From: Virgibacillus_P tibetensis
GTDB lineage: Bacteria > Bacillota > Bacilli > Bacillales > Amphibacillaceae
Reading direction: 5' to 3'
Length of the DNA: 64,000 nucleotides
Assembly: GCF_036026595.1 (NCBI RefSeq)
Contig: NZ_JARZFX010000009.1
Coordinates: 62,001 to 126,000 of the forward strand
The notes under the pieces: generated by a model
Databases searched by the model: none
The model's input: only the letters and a program-made list of their open reading frames with translations
Told to the model about the DNA's origin: nothing
Translations under genes and position numbers: made by a program
In this document: piece after piece, positions 53,539 to 63,078 of the stretch
Layout of the letters: every line of letters starts with the position of its first letter
Numbering within the stretch: the stretch's first letter is position 1

Positions 53539-54479
53539 TCCCTGACTGCTCCCTCTTCTACTGGAACTGGTACGCCTTTAATTATTTCATTCACTACTTG
53601 ACCAGGGGTTTTCTTAATAGATCCTTCCATTGATAAAATAAGTCGGTGTTCAAATATGTACGGTACCAAAACTTTCACATCGTCCGGCGTAACATAATCT
53701 CTATCTAGTAGAAAAGCACGTGCTTGAGCCGCACGCATTAATGCAAGCATCCCCCTAGGACTGATACCAAGATCTACATCATTATGCTCTCTTGATGAAT
53801 GAATAAGCCCTAATAAGTAATCTGAAACAACTTCAGATAGTGTAACATGCTTAATCTCGCTTTGGAGAGTTCGAATAGATTCAAGTGATAGTGATGCACT
53901 GATCCCTTCAAAAGGGTCGTTTGTACGGTAAGTGTGTAATATATTTCTTTCTTCTTCGATAGATGGATAACCAAGGTCAAGTTTAAATAGAAAACGATCT
54001 AATTGTGCCTCTGGTAATGGAAATGTCCCATAATTACTTTCTACAGGGTTTTGGGTAGCAATCACGATAAATGGAGCATCTACTCTAATCGTTTCCCCAT
54101 CTATAGTTGATTGATACTCCTCCATAACCTCAAGCAGACTGGATTGGGTTTTAGGTGTTGCCCTGTTTATCTCATCCGCAAGTAGCACATTTGAAACCAC
54201 GGGACCCACCCGGAGTTCAAATTCCTGGGTCTTTGGATTAAAAAAACGAATACCTGTAACGTCACTCGGCAAAACATCTGGTGTGAATTGGACTCTACTA
54301 AATTTACCATCCATTACTTTTGCAAAAGTTTTAGCCAATTTTGTTTTACCGGTCCCAGGAACACTTTCAAGCAGAACATGTCCTTGTGCAAGTAAAGCCA
54401 CAAACATTAAATCCACCACTTCTTCTTTGCCATAAATAACATTGTTTAATGCTTGTTTCGCTTTATTGATATTTTCCAT
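53535..54479 (-). CDS. MoxR-family AAA+ ATPase
   Basis: A 314-residue AAA+ protein: Walker A VPGTGKTKLAK, Walker B LLADEINRATPKTQ, sensor ATQNPVESNYGTFPLPEAQLDRF. MoxR ATPases act as chaperones for neighbouring vWA/DUF58 proteins. The start at 54479 has GGGGGAAA upstream; the frame is open to 54494. Confidence 0.9.
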   Translation of the reverse strand: MENINKAKQALNNVIYGKEEVVDLMFVALLAQGHVLLESVPGTGKTKLAKTFAKVMDGKFSRVQFTPDVLPSDVTGIRFFNPKTQEFELRVGPVVSNVLLADEINRATPKTQSSLLEVMEEYQSTIDGETIRVDAPFIVIATQNPVESNYGTFPLPEAQLDRFLFKLDLGYPSIEEERNILHTYRTNDPFEGISASLSLESIRTLQSEIKHVTLSEVVSDYLLGLIHSSREHNDVDLGISPRGMLALMRAAQARAFLLDRDYVTPDDVKVLVPYIFEHRLILSMEGSIKKTPGQVVNEIIKGVPVPVEEGAVRE

Positions 54480-54599
54480 CCGTATTTCCCCCAAAAACTA
54501 ATTTTTAGATAATTACCATTATTATTACATATTTTTCCCACTTTAACAATCTGATCCAAAAAGCAATACAGCAATCCTTTTTAGAATTGCTGTAAAAGA

Positions 54600-54760
54600 A
54601 AGCATGCTCAGCTCTAGCGTGTATGCCGACGCCTGAGCACAAGCCCGGTTTTAGTCGGCCTTCCTTATCCTGTGGCTTCATCGGCACTAGGACGTCTTGG
54701 GAATGCGCACTGCTCGTCCCACCGAAAACATCGTCCCTCGAAGCCGGACGTGGCTGTTTA
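54600..54760. repeat. GC-rich hairpin-bearing intergenic element
   Basis: The stretch is markedly more GC-rich than its flanks and holds inverted pieces (TGCTCAG at 54605 with CTGAGCA at 54633; GCCGAC at 54625 with GTCGGC at 54654). It resembles intergenic hairpin elements of Bacillaceae but is a different family from copies A and B. A 108-codon frame on the minus strand through it is an artefact. It fills the gap between moxR and the BCCT gene. Confidence 0.55.
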
Positions 54761-54850
54761 ATTGTAAGAATTAATTGCAGCCAAAATTTTATACTCCTAT
54801 TTAGTAAGAAAGGCAGCCAAAGGAAATTCATCTTTTAGCTGCTGTTCTAT

Positions 54851-56359
54851 TTATTTATGATCATCTTCCTTGATACCTGGCTCCTTTTTAATCATTCGGA
54901 GAAAAGCTGCAACTATCACCAGCAATATTACGGTGAATGGTAAAGCAGATATGAGTGATGCTGTTTGCAAGGCATCCAATCCACCTGCAAGCAATAATAC
55001 AACTGCAATTGCTGTGATTAAAATACCCCAAACAAGCTTCACTACTAATGCTGGATTCAGGCTACCACGTGACGTCATACTTCCTAAAATATAAGTAGCT
55101 GAGTCAGCTGATGTCACTAGGAAGGTAAAGATTAGGAAAATGGATAATAGAGACATGATTGTTGTTAATGGCAAGCTGCCATATGTTTCAAATAACGCAA
55201 CAGCTACATCTGCATTTACAGCTTCTGCTATTTGGGATCCACTATACAAATCATTATAAATTGCTGTCCCACCAAGTGCTGCAATCCATAAACACGCAAT
55301 GACCGGCGGTACAACCAATACGCCAAATACAAATTCGCGTATTGTTCTACCTCTTGACACGCGAGCCACAAACGCTCCTACAAAAGGGGACCATGCAGTA
55401 GCCCAAGCCCAGTAGAAGATTGTCCAATCACGCACCCAGACATCACCTGTATAAGGGGTTAAGCGTAAACTGTATTGAACAAAATTTGTCAAGTAATCTC
55501 CTAATCCTAATACAAACGTGTTCAGAATAAAAACGGTAGGGCCGGCAATAAATACAAACACAAGAAGTAAAAGAGCAAGGCCTAAGTTCAGATTACTTAA
55601 CCATTTAATCCCTTTATTCAAACCAGTACTTGACGACAGTAAGTATGTTATTAGCATTACACCAGCGATTATAATTTGAACCCAAATTGAATTTGGTACA
55701 TCAAAAACTGATTTCAGCCCTCCATTCATTTGTAAAATGCCAAGGCCTAATGAGGTAGCAACACCCATCACGGTAGCAATAACTGCTAGTGAATCAATTG
55801 TTCCTCCCAGTATTTTATTCTTCCCGACAATAGGTTCAATCGCAGTAGATATTAAACCTTTCTTTTCTTTTTTAAACTGTAAGTAAGCGATAACTAAACC
55901 GACTACAGCAAAAACCGACCATTGACTAACTCCCCAGTGAAAAAAAGCATAGCCCATTGCAATTCGCGCGGCTTCTTCGGTTTGCGCTTCTACTAAGGGA
56001 AATGGTGTTTCAAAGAAGTGGCTCATCGGTTCTGCCACTCCCCAGAATACAAGTCCAGCACCAAATCCAGCAGAAAAGAGCATGCCGATCCAAGTGAAAA
56101 ATGGGTATTCAGGTTGGGAATCAGCAGGCCCAAGGCGAATCTTTCCATATTTACTAAAAGACAAGCCAACTAAAAATATCACAAAAATAAAAACAGCTAA
56201 CAAGTAAAACCAACCAAATGACGTTGTAGTAAAATTGAATAGAGTTTCAGCAACCGCCCCGAATTTCACTGGCATAATTGCTCCAATTATAACTAATAGT
56301 AAGACTACAATAGATGATACATAAAACACGGGATTTTTTAGAGCATTTTTATTTTTCAT
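54851..56359 (-). CDS. BCCT-family glycine betaine transporter (OpuD type)
   Basis: A 502-residue protein with 12 TM segments. The betaine/carnitine/choline transporter hallmark region lies in YWAWATAWSPFVGAFVARVSRGRTI, and the substrate-site region in GLVFWGVAEP. It imports glycine betaine or a related osmolyte with Na+, fitting a salt-adapted host. ATG 56359 has AAAGGA six bases upstream; the frame is open to 56374. Confidence 0.92.
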   Translation of the reverse strand: MKNKNALKNPVFYVSSIVVLLLVIIGAIMPVKFGAVAETLFNFTTTSFGWFYLLAVFIFVIFLVGLSFSKYGKIRLGPADSQPEYPFFTWIGMLFSAGFGAGLVFWGVAEPMSHFFETPFPLVEAQTEEAARIAMGYAFFHWGVSQWSVFAVVGLVIAYLQFKKEKKGLISTAIEPIVGKNKILGGTIDSLAVIATVMGVATSLGLGILQMNGGLKSVFDVPNSIWVQIIIAGVMLITYLLSSSTGLNKGIKWLSNLNLGLALLLLVFVFIAGPTVFILNTFVLGLGDYLTNFVQYSLRLTPYTGDVWVRDWTIFYWAWATAWSPFVGAFVARVSRGRTIREFVFGVLVVPPVIACLWIAALGGTAIYNDLYSGSQIAEAVNADVAVALFETYGSLPLTTIMSLLSIFLIFTFLVTSADSATYILGSMTSRGSLNPALVVKLVWGILITAIAVVLLLAGGLDALQTASLISALPFTVILLVIVAAFLRMIKKEPGIKEDDHK

Positions 56360-56601
56360 AACGTATCCTTTCACAAGTGTATTTTCAACCTATGTACTGC
56401 GGTTTGAAACTTTGAAACTATTTTATAGTCGTTTCAATACGATGGCTTATTCCCTTATTATAAAATTTTTAAACTTCCTACTAGCTTATAAAAGTCAGTT
56501 AAACATATAGTATTTCACCCCTGTTCTACTACATTAAACTTCATTTTCACACAAGTTTTCTTTTTAAAGAACTACAAACTCCTATACTTTTTTTCACTCA
56601 A

Positions 56602-56632
56602 AAAAAAGCCACCCGCTATGGGTGGCTTTTCA
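56602..56632 (-). terminator. Terminator of the NlpC/P60 gene
   Basis: AAAAGCCACCC (56604-56614) and GGGTGGCTTTT (56620-56630), GC-rich stem followed on the minus strand by TTTTTTT. Confidence 0.9.
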
Positions 56633-56653
56633 ATTCGTATTTACTCTTGTTTA

Positions 56654-57946
56654 TTACTTAACTCGTTTTACAAGTCCGGAAAAGTTTTTCGCCCAATAAC
56701 CACTGGACATATCAACAATTGCTACCCCTGTTGAACTTTGTGATCCAATAAATTTCCCGCCACCAACATAAATTCCAGCATGTCCATTTCTGCCATTTGT
56801 GTTAAAAAACACAAGATCTCCTGGTTGCATATTGCTAGGTTTCACAGTAGTACCAGTGTTTACTAACGAAGCAGTAGATGCCGGAAGAGATATACCTTCC
56901 TGTGCGTAAGCCCATGCAATAAAACCAGAACAATCAAATTGTCCTTTAGCAATATCTGATGCTGTACGTCCACCGCCAAATTTATACACAGAATTACCTA
57001 TATATTTATTACCCGCAGTAATTGCATTGCCATTACTGCCACTAGTCTTAGACACTACTGGTTTAGATTCTTTTTTACTGCTAAGTGTAGTTACATTTCC
57101 ACCATTATCACCAGACGATTGGGATTGGGCGACACTTGTCTGTACTGCCACCGGGCTGGTTGCTGCTGCTATATTTTCTCTTACCTGAGATTCCAGTAAC
57201 GCGAGATTACTATCTTCAAGTTGCAACTCGTTCTTCAATGTTATTAAATTCTCTTCCTTTTCTTTCAGTGTTTCTTTTCTTTCTTCATTCTTCTCTCTTT
57301 GTTCTTCTATTAGTACTTGCATTCCTGCAAATTCTGTCTTCATTTCATTTAAATCATTTAATTTCTCAATGACTTCAGCCTGTTTTTCCTCTACCTTTTT
57401 CTTGTCTTGCTCTTGAATTTTCATTAATTTCGTATCCGAATCCGCAATTTTATTTACCGCAGATACACGGTTAACAAAGTCACTAAAGTCTTTTGCTCCA
57501 AATACTACTTCCAAATAACTGATATTCCCGCCATTTCTTTGATAGGAAACAATTCGTTCTTTTAAAATGTTATAACGGGCTTCAATTACTTCTTCCAATT
57601 CAACAATTTCTTCTTCCATTACGTCTACTTCTTCTTCTGTATCAGCAATTTCCGATTCAGTTTCATCTATCTTTTTCTGATTTTCTATTAAAGCATCATT
57701 CACACGTTCTATTTCTTTATTTAATTCTTCTAAGTCTATTAATATATCAGCTATACTTGATTCTGCCTCTGATAGATTTGCCTTTATTTCAGAGCGGTCA
57801 TCTCTTATTTCAGCTTGCCTGCTTTTAAGCGCGTCTACGGTTTCTGCCTGGGTTGTTGTACTGAATAATGGACTTCCTAAACTAACCACAGCTACTGCGG
57901 TTATTGCGACTATTATCTTCTTCAACTTTCTTTCCCCGCTTCCCAT
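56654..57946 (-). CDS. Secreted coiled-coil NlpC/P60 peptidoglycan endopeptidase
   Basis: A 430-residue secreted protein. A signal peptide (about 1-30) is followed by a PcsB-like long coiled coil (about 35-250, Glu/Lys-rich), a Ser/Gly-rich linker, and a C-terminal NlpC/P60 domain. The catalytic Cys is in FDCSGFIAWAY and the His in GHAGIYVGGG. It cleaves the peptide side chain of peptidoglycan during wall growth or separation. ATG 57946 follows AGGTG. Confidence 0.9.
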   Translation of the reverse strand: MGSGERKLKKIIVAITAVAVVSLGSPLFSTTTQAETVDALKSRQAEIRDDRSEIKANLSEAESSIADILIDLEELNKEIERVNDALIENQKKIDETESEIADTEEEVDVMEEEIVELEEVIEARYNILKERIVSYQRNGGNISYLEVVFGAKDFSDFVNRVSAVNKIADSDTKLMKIQEQDKKKVEEKQAEVIEKLNDLNEMKTEFAGMQVLIEEQREKNEERKETLKEKEENLITLKNELQLEDSNLALLESQVRENIAAATSPVAVQTSVAQSQSSGDNGGNVTTLSSKKESKPVVSKTSGSNGNAITAGNKYIGNSVYKFGGGRTASDIAKGQFDCSGFIAWAYAQEGISLPASTASLVNTGTTVKPSNMQPGDLVFFNTNGRNGHAGIYVGGGKFIGSQSSTGVAIVDMSSGYWAKNFSGLVKRVK

Positions 57947-58139
57947 TTTCACACCTGCAAACCTTTTTATGTATGTAGAATTCTTCGATTTAATTTATAA
58001 ATCGCAGGAACGTGATCAATATTTTATTCTATGTATTTATTTCTTTTAGGTAATTGGTAGTATATCACTATTAAATTTCATAGAGATTATGATAATATTA
58101 CAATTGTATTTCAAATATGACATTAAACCTCTATTTTCA

Positions 58140-58184
58140 TTAAATAAGTGTCTGTTCCCTGATAGAGAACAGACACTTATTTTG
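58140..58184 (-). terminator. Terminator of aceA
   Basis: AAATAAGTGTCTGTTC (58142-58157) and GAACAGACACTTATTT (58167-58182), a perfect 16-bp stem with a 9-base loop just after aceA. Confidence 0.88.
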
Positions 58185-58209
58185 GTACTTTATCTATTAA
58201 TTACATTTG

Positions 58210-59487
58210 TTAGCGCGTAAATTGTTCCTCTTCTGTTGATCCTGCCAATGCTGCGGTTGATGAGGTTCCACCGGAGACTACTTGTGCTACCTCATCAAAA
58301 TAACCTGTGCCGACTTCTCGTTGATGGCGTGTTGCACTATAACCATGTTCTTCACTGTCGAACTCTGCCTGCTGCAATTCAGAATATGCCGCCATACCTT
58401 CATCCTTGTATCTCCTGGCTAGTTCAAACATACTATGATTCAGTGCATGGAAACCGGCCAATGTTACAAATTGAAACTTATAGCCCATCTCTGCTAGTTC
58501 ATTCTGAAAACTGGCAATCTCTTTATCAGATAATTTCTTCTTCCAATTAAAGGATGGCGAGCAATTATAAGCTAGTAATTTATTTGGATACTTTTCATGA
58601 ACAGCATCTGCAAATTGTTGAGCCTCCGCCAAGTTTGGCTCAGACGTTTCACACCAGACCATATCTGCATATGGTGCATACGCCAGCCCTCTGGCAATTG
58701 CCTGATTAATACCTGCTCTAGTTTTAAAGAAACCTTCGGGTGTACGTTCGCCAGTAATAAATTCACCATCAATAGGATCAACATCACTTGTAATCAAGTC
58801 AGCTGCATTAGCGTCTGTCCGCGCAATAATAAGTGTCGAAGTCCCCATTACGTCAGCTGCAAATCGGGCCGATATTAGGTTTCTAACAGCTGTTTGTGTC
58901 GGTAATAAAACCTTACCTCCAAGGTGACCACACTTTTTTTCCGAAGATAATTGATCTTCAAAATGTACAGCAGAAGCACCTGCTTCTATCATAGATTTCA
59001 TTAGTTCAAACACGTTTAATTGTCCGCCAAACCCTGCTTCAGCATCCGCAACAATTGGTGCAAACCAATCAATATCATTTTTCCCCTCTGCGTGATGAAT
59101 CTGGTCTGCACGCTGCAAAGCCTGATTAATTCTTTTTACCACATTTGGCACACTATTTACAGGATACAAACTTTGATCTGGATACATTTGGCCAGCCATA
59201 TTTGCATCTGCTGCCACTTGCCAGCCACTTAAGTATATTGCCTTTAAACCTGCTTTTACTTGCTGGACAGCCTGGTTTCCGGTGAGCGCACCTAGCGCAT
59301 TAACATAGTTTGGGCTATTCACAAGAGTCCATAGTTTATCGGCTCCTCTCTTTGCCAATGTATGTTCAATATCAATTGACCCACGTAACCGAACTACATC
59401 TTCAGCAGTGTACGGTCTTTCAACACCTTTCCATCTATCATTTATTTCCCAGTCATTATTAATTTTTTGCACACGATTATTTGTCAT
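58210..59487 (-). CDS. aceA: Isocitrate lyase
   Basis: A 425-residue enzyme of the glyoxylate cycle: isocitrate to succinate and glyoxylate. The catalytic signature KKCGHLGGKVL is present, and so are the metal-binding DAEAGFGG and NCSPSFNW. It allows growth on acetate and fatty acids, fitting the fad genes in this window. Malate synthase is not next to it. The RBS is GGAGG. Confidence 0.95.
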   Translation of the reverse strand: MTNNRVQKINNDWEINDRWKGVERPYTAEDVVRLRGSIDIEHTLAKRGADKLWTLVNSPNYVNALGALTGNQAVQQVKAGLKAIYLSGWQVAADANMAGQMYPDQSLYPVNSVPNVVKRINQALQRADQIHHAEGKNDIDWFAPIVADAEAGFGGQLNVFELMKSMIEAGASAVHFEDQLSSEKKCGHLGGKVLLPTQTAVRNLISARFAADVMGTSTLIIARTDANAADLITSDVDPIDGEFITGERTPEGFFKTRAGINQAIARGLAYAPYADMVWCETSEPNLAEAQQFADAVHEKYPNKLLAYNCSPSFNWKKKLSDKEIASFQNELAEMGYKFQFVTLAGFHALNHSMFELARRYKDEGMAAYSELQQAEFDSEEHGYSATRHQREVGTGYFDEVAQVVSGGTSSTAALAGSTEEEQFTR

Positions 59488-59818
59488 TATTCGTTTCCTC
59501 CTTTTTCTAATTGGCCACCTACTGGCTATGTCAAAAATTCTAAAAACTCATTCTGTGTAATTAAGTTTAATTTAAGAAATCCAATTCTTATCCATTGTTA
59601 ACTCTCTGTTGTAATACTCTCCTGATTTCCGGTTCCGGTCATCAAACTGATGAAGGATATCTTTTAAAAAGACTAAAACGCTCGGTTAATATTTCCTCAA
59701 AACAAGTGTTGTTATTAATTTGTAACGCTTAATTACAATTAGTCATACATTCAACCCTCATTGTTTTAGTACAAGACAATGAAAACTAAGTTGTTATATA
59801 ACAATGCAAGCAAAAAAA
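59488..59818. other. Intergenic region upstream of aceA
   Basis: This gap holds the aceA promoter region. TTGACA is present at about 59530 on the minus strand, but no acceptable -10 follows, and no catabolite-repression site is convincing. Nothing else is supported. Confidence 0.5.
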
Positions 59819-59920
59819 TTAATCTTCTTTCTTAGATAGGCAGTAATCACATTCCATCGTATAACTTTTAGCATCAACTTTTGATCCACATTCTGGACAT
59901 GACACATATTCTTTAGTCAT
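59819..59920 (-). CDS. 33-residue zinc-ribbon protein
   Basis: The frame MTKEYVSCPECGSKVDAKS... contains two CxxC pairs (CPEC, CDYC), a classic zinc-ribbon spacing. GGAGGG stands 7 bases upstream. Its ATG overlaps the stop of the preceding frame (ATGA), so it is translationally coupled. It is too short to place in a family; it may bind RNA or act as a partner of the upstream frame. Confidence 0.7.
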   Translation of the reverse strand: MTKEYVSCPECGSKVDAKSYTMECDYCLSKKED

Positions 59921-60195
59921 TGTAATTCCCTCCTTTTATATAACAGTTTATTGAATATTTGTTTGTTATGGTACAGTTTATGCGATTTCAAATAAAAATG
60001 CAACCCCTTTTCTGAAATTATTTGAAAATTCTTCGTAAGTTGAGAAAATAGATAAGAGGTAAAAGCATGCCGGCCTGCTTGTAGCCATACTGACAGCTGT
60101 TGCATTGGTTGAAGTAACAAAGCAATAATTTAACCATTCTTCATTAATCTTGAGAATACAACAGTAGGTTTACTTGTTTCAACAGGCGTAAACAT
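59917..60195 (-). pseudogene. Small gene interrupted by one in-frame TAA, coupled to the zinc-ribbon gene
   Basis: Starting at ATG 60195 after AGGAGG, the frame reads MFTPVETSKPTVVFSRLMKNG, then TAA at 60132-60130, then continues in the same frame for 70 codons (IIALLLQPMQQLSVWLQ...SHKLYHNK...KRREL) to TGA overlapping the next gene. The continuation is protein-like and basic, so the stop looks like a single-base change, a suppressed stop or a sequencing error. No family is recognised. Confidence 0.65.
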
Positions 60196-60320
60196 GTTTA
60201 TACTTCCTCCTAATTATCACAAATAACCTTCAAACTATGTCTAAACGGCAAATTTTCCAACTGACTATAGTAAACGAGCTAGTTTCTAGTTATAAATCTG
60301 GTAAATAAATTACCAAAATC

Positions 60321-60362
60321 AAAAATAGAACTTGTATTTCAGCTAAATACAAAGTTCTATAA
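60321..60362 (-). terminator. Terminator of the threonine aldolase gene
   Basis: AGAACTT and AAGTTCT with a longer, one-base-bulged AT stem (60326-60360), followed on the minus strand by TTTTTG. Confidence 0.7.
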
Positions 60363-60378
60363 TTACTACATATGCTAT

Positions 60379-61401
60379 TTACTTAACCAGCCTATTAATT
60401 TTCCCTAGAACAACCTCTATTTGTTTGGTCGAAACATCAAAATGAGTGGTGAATCGAACGACCGTTGGGCCAAATGGAACAGCTAATACTCCTTCTGCCT
60501 TCAGCATTTCTATAAATTGATTCGCTGTGTAGCCAGCTTCGTTTGTATTAACAAGTACTATATTTGTATCTACATTATTTTCTACGGCTAACCCAGCCAT
60601 TTCTTGTAGACCTGATGCCAATAGCTTTGCATTTTGGTGATCTTCTGCTAATCGATCTACCATTGTACGTAAAGCGATTAGTCCTGGCGCAGCAATAATT
60701 CCAGCTTGTCTCATTCCACCACCTAACCTTTTACGCCATTTGCGGCCCTTTTTGATAAAATTTGCTGATCCTGCAATAACTGACCCAACTGGGGCACCCA
60801 ATCCTTTAGAAAGGCAAAATTGTACAGAATCGGTATATGCAGCATATTCCTTTACATCAATACCTGTAGCGATCGATGCATTAAATAACCTCGCTCCATC
60901 CAGGTGCACTGGAATACTCTCTTCACGAGAAAGCGCAAATATTTCCTGCATATTTTCTAAAGATACAGCCGTACCACCGGAACGATTATGGGTATTCTCA
61001 AGGCAAATGAGCCCTGTATCTGGTTGGTGAATATCATCTTCTCTTATGGAAGCCCTAACTGTTAGGGGATCCATTTCCCCACGAGTACCACTGATTGTTC
61101 GAGGCTGAACACCTGCAAATGCTGCTATCGCTGCTCCTTCATAAAAATATATATGTGACTCTGCTTCTAAAATTATTTCCTGTCCGGACACACAATGTGT
61201 CAATACAGCAATTTGGTTGCCTTGTGTCCCACTTGGTACAAACATTGCAGCTTCTTTGCCTAGTTTGTCTGCTGCCAGTGCTTCTAACTCAAGTATTGTA
61301 GGATCTTCGTTATAAACATCATCTCCAACAGCTGCATCGTATGCAGCTTGTCTCATCTCAGATGTTGGCTTTGTCACCGTATCACTTCGTAAATCTATCA
61401 T
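60379..61401 (-). CDS. ltaE: Low-specificity L-threonine aldolase
   Basis: A 340-residue PLP enzyme of the threonine-aldolase family. The PLP Lys is in CLSKGLGAPVG; HLDGARLFN and GTQGNQIAV are family blocks. It cleaves L-threonine or allo-threonine to glycine and acetaldehyde. GGAGGG stands before the ATG. It precedes the lia operon's end by 17 bp. Confidence 0.9.
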   Translation of the reverse strand: MIDLRSDTVTKPTSEMRQAAYDAAVGDDVYNEDPTILELEALAADKLGKEAAMFVPSGTQGNQIAVLTHCVSGQEIILEAESHIYFYEGAAIAAFAGVQPRTISGTRGEMDPLTVRASIREDDIHQPDTGLICLENTHNRSGGTAVSLENMQEIFALSREESIPVHLDGARLFNASIATGIDVKEYAAYTDSVQFCLSKGLGAPVGSVIAGSANFIKKGRKWRKRLGGGMRQAGIIAAPGLIALRTMVDRLAEDHQNAKLLASGLQEMAGLAVENNVDTNIVLVNTNEAGYTANQFIEMLKAEGVLAVPFGPTVVRFTTHFDVSTKQIEVVLGKINRLVK

Positions 61402-61418
61402 TAGTTTCCCTCCCAGTT

Positions 61419-62051
61419 TTATTCTACCAACCCATTCTTGAAAGCATAGATAACTGCCTGTGTCCGGTCTTGTACCTGTAATTTCCCCAAAATATTACTT
61501 ACATGAACTTTAACGGTTTTCAGAGCAATAAATAGCTCATCTGCAATTTCCTGATTTGTCTTACCTTGTGCAACAAGCATGAGGATTTCGGTTTCTCTCT
61601 GTGTTAATTGATCAGATAATTGTTCGACAGGTTTTTCTCTCATACGACTCATTATCTTCCCTGTAACCTCGGGTTCCAAGACGGATTGACCTTTATAGGT
61701 AGAGCGTATAGCTCTAGCAATCTCATTGGCTTTAGATGTTTTTAACATATAACTGGTCGCACCTGCTTCGAGTGCTGGGTAGACCTTTTCATCATCAAGA
61801 AAACTTGTAACAATAATAATGTTTGCCTCTGGCCACTGTTCCACGATCAGTTTCGTCGCTTCAATTCCGTCCATCTCTTTCATCACAAGATCCATCAAAA
61901 TGATATCAGGCCTTAATTCAAGCGCCATTTCCACAGCCTTTCCTCCATCATCTGCTTCGGCAATCACTTGAATATCCGGTTGAGCAGATAAATAAGCAGA
62001 AACCCCAATTCGCACCATTTCATGATCATCTGCAAACAAAACGTTAATCAT
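61419..62051 (-). CDS. liaR: LiaR response regulator
   Basis: A 210-residue NarL/FixJ-type regulator. The receiver (about 1-120) has phosphorylation Asp in ILMDLVM; the LuxR-type HTH (about 145-205) has LTQRETEILMLVAQG and ANQEIADELFIALKTVKVHVSNIL-like content. It answers cell-wall stress with LiaS. The start at 62051 overlaps liaS; the frame is open to 62108 but the RBS GGAG fits 62051. Confidence 0.92.
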   Translation of the reverse strand: MINVLFADDHEMVRIGVSAYLSAQPDIQVIAEADDGGKAVEMALELRPDIILMDLVMKEMDGIEATKLIVEQWPEANIIIVTSFLDDEKVYPALEAGATSYMLKTSKANEIARAIRSTYKGQSVLEPEVTGKIMSRMREKPVEQLSDQLTQRETEILMLVAQGKTNQEIADELFIALKTVKVHVSNILGKLQVQDRTQAVIYAFKNGLVE

Positions 62052-63078
62052 CGATTTCATCTCCCCCTCCAAGTATAGGAACTTTAACCTCCAGACGTGT
62101 ACCTTCATTCGGCAGACTGATTACCTTAAATGTGCCACCTACTTCAAACGCCCTCTCACGCATATTCTGCAATCCGTACGAGCTGGTTTTAGTCTTTTCC
62201 ATGTCAAATCCTATTCCATCATCAATTATCCTAAGTATTATTTTTTCGTCCCGTTCAATTAACATCACATGAAGCGAGGTTGCTTTTGCATGTCGCAGAG
62301 TATTAGATACTGATTCCTGCAAGATTCGAAACAGCTGATCTTCTACTCCCTTATCAACCGAAAATCTCTCTATTTTCCAGGCAATATCCATTGGTACTTT
62401 TTCCGTTAATTCGTACAGTAGCTCTTCAGTCCCTTCTTGAAGTGTCTTACCCTTTAATGCCACAGGACGTAAATGAAGTAATAATGCCCGCATCTCAAGC
62501 TGTGATTGATGGATCATATTTTCAACAATCTGGAGCTGCTGTTTTACTGAAGATGAGGGATTCGCTTCATTTATTGCAGACATCATCATAGATGCAGCAA
62601 ACAATTGTTGGCTAACGGAATCATGCAGCTCACGGGCCAGCCGATTTCTTTCCTGAACTACAATCTCCTGGAGACTCTTTTCACGTTCGTTCGCTCTTTC
62701 AGTAGCCAATCGCTGTGCATTTTCAGTCTGAATTCTAAATTTATTTTGTATTTCTTCCATTTTCAACTGGATTTTATCCAGTTCTTTATATTGTTCATTG
62801 TCCTTACCTAGTTTCACATCTTTTAAAATAGCTTCCATTTGTTTTTCAATTCGAATCATTCGTTGGCGCCAGTATACTCCAGTAACTATCCCAATAATTA
62901 ATCCAGCAGTAATAGGGATCGCAAAAACTAGCAGCAGAAAAGAGATATCTCCTACTTTCTGTTCTAAAACAGTGGACCAGTCATCCAAAAATGCTGCCAG
63001 TGTCAGGCCAGCTATTATAACGGAGATCAGAATACTGAATAATATTGCTGTAAAAACGTGACGTATAATTGTATTCAT
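62044..63078 (-). CDS. liaS: LiaS sensor histidine kinase
   Basis: A 344-residue kinase with two N-terminal TM helices, a coiled-coil linker, HisKA_3 dimerisation/phosphoacceptor region (RNRLARELHDSVSQQLFAASM, phospho-His in ELHDS) and an HATPase domain (DDGIGFD, SYGLQNMRERAFEVGG). It phosphorylates LiaR when the envelope is stressed. It overlaps liaF by ATGA and liaR by 8 bp. Confidence 0.93.
   Translation of the reverse strand: MNTIIRHVFTAILFSILISVIIAGLTLAAFLDDWSTVLEQKVGDISFLLLVFAIPITAGLIIGIVTGVYWRQRMIRIEKQMEAILKDVKLGKDNEQYKELDKIQLKMEEIQNKFRIQTENAQRLATERANEREKSLQEIVVQERNRLARELHDSVSQQLFAASMMMSAINEANPSSSVKQQLQIVENMIHQSQLEMRALLLHLRPVALKGKTLQEGTEELLYELTEKVPMDIAWKIERFSVDKGVEDQLFRILQESVSNTLRHAKATSLHVMLIERDEKIILRIIDDGIGFDMEKTKTSSYGLQNMRERAFEVGGTFKVISLPNEGTRLEVKVPILGGGDEIDD

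Noticed and set aside
54505..54831. 108-codon minus-strand ORF
   Set aside because: Runs through the GC-rich hairpin element; no RBS or family match.
59500..59535. TTGACA-based promoter for aceA
   Set aside because: No acceptable -10 box at the proper distance; the start would fall on the RBS.
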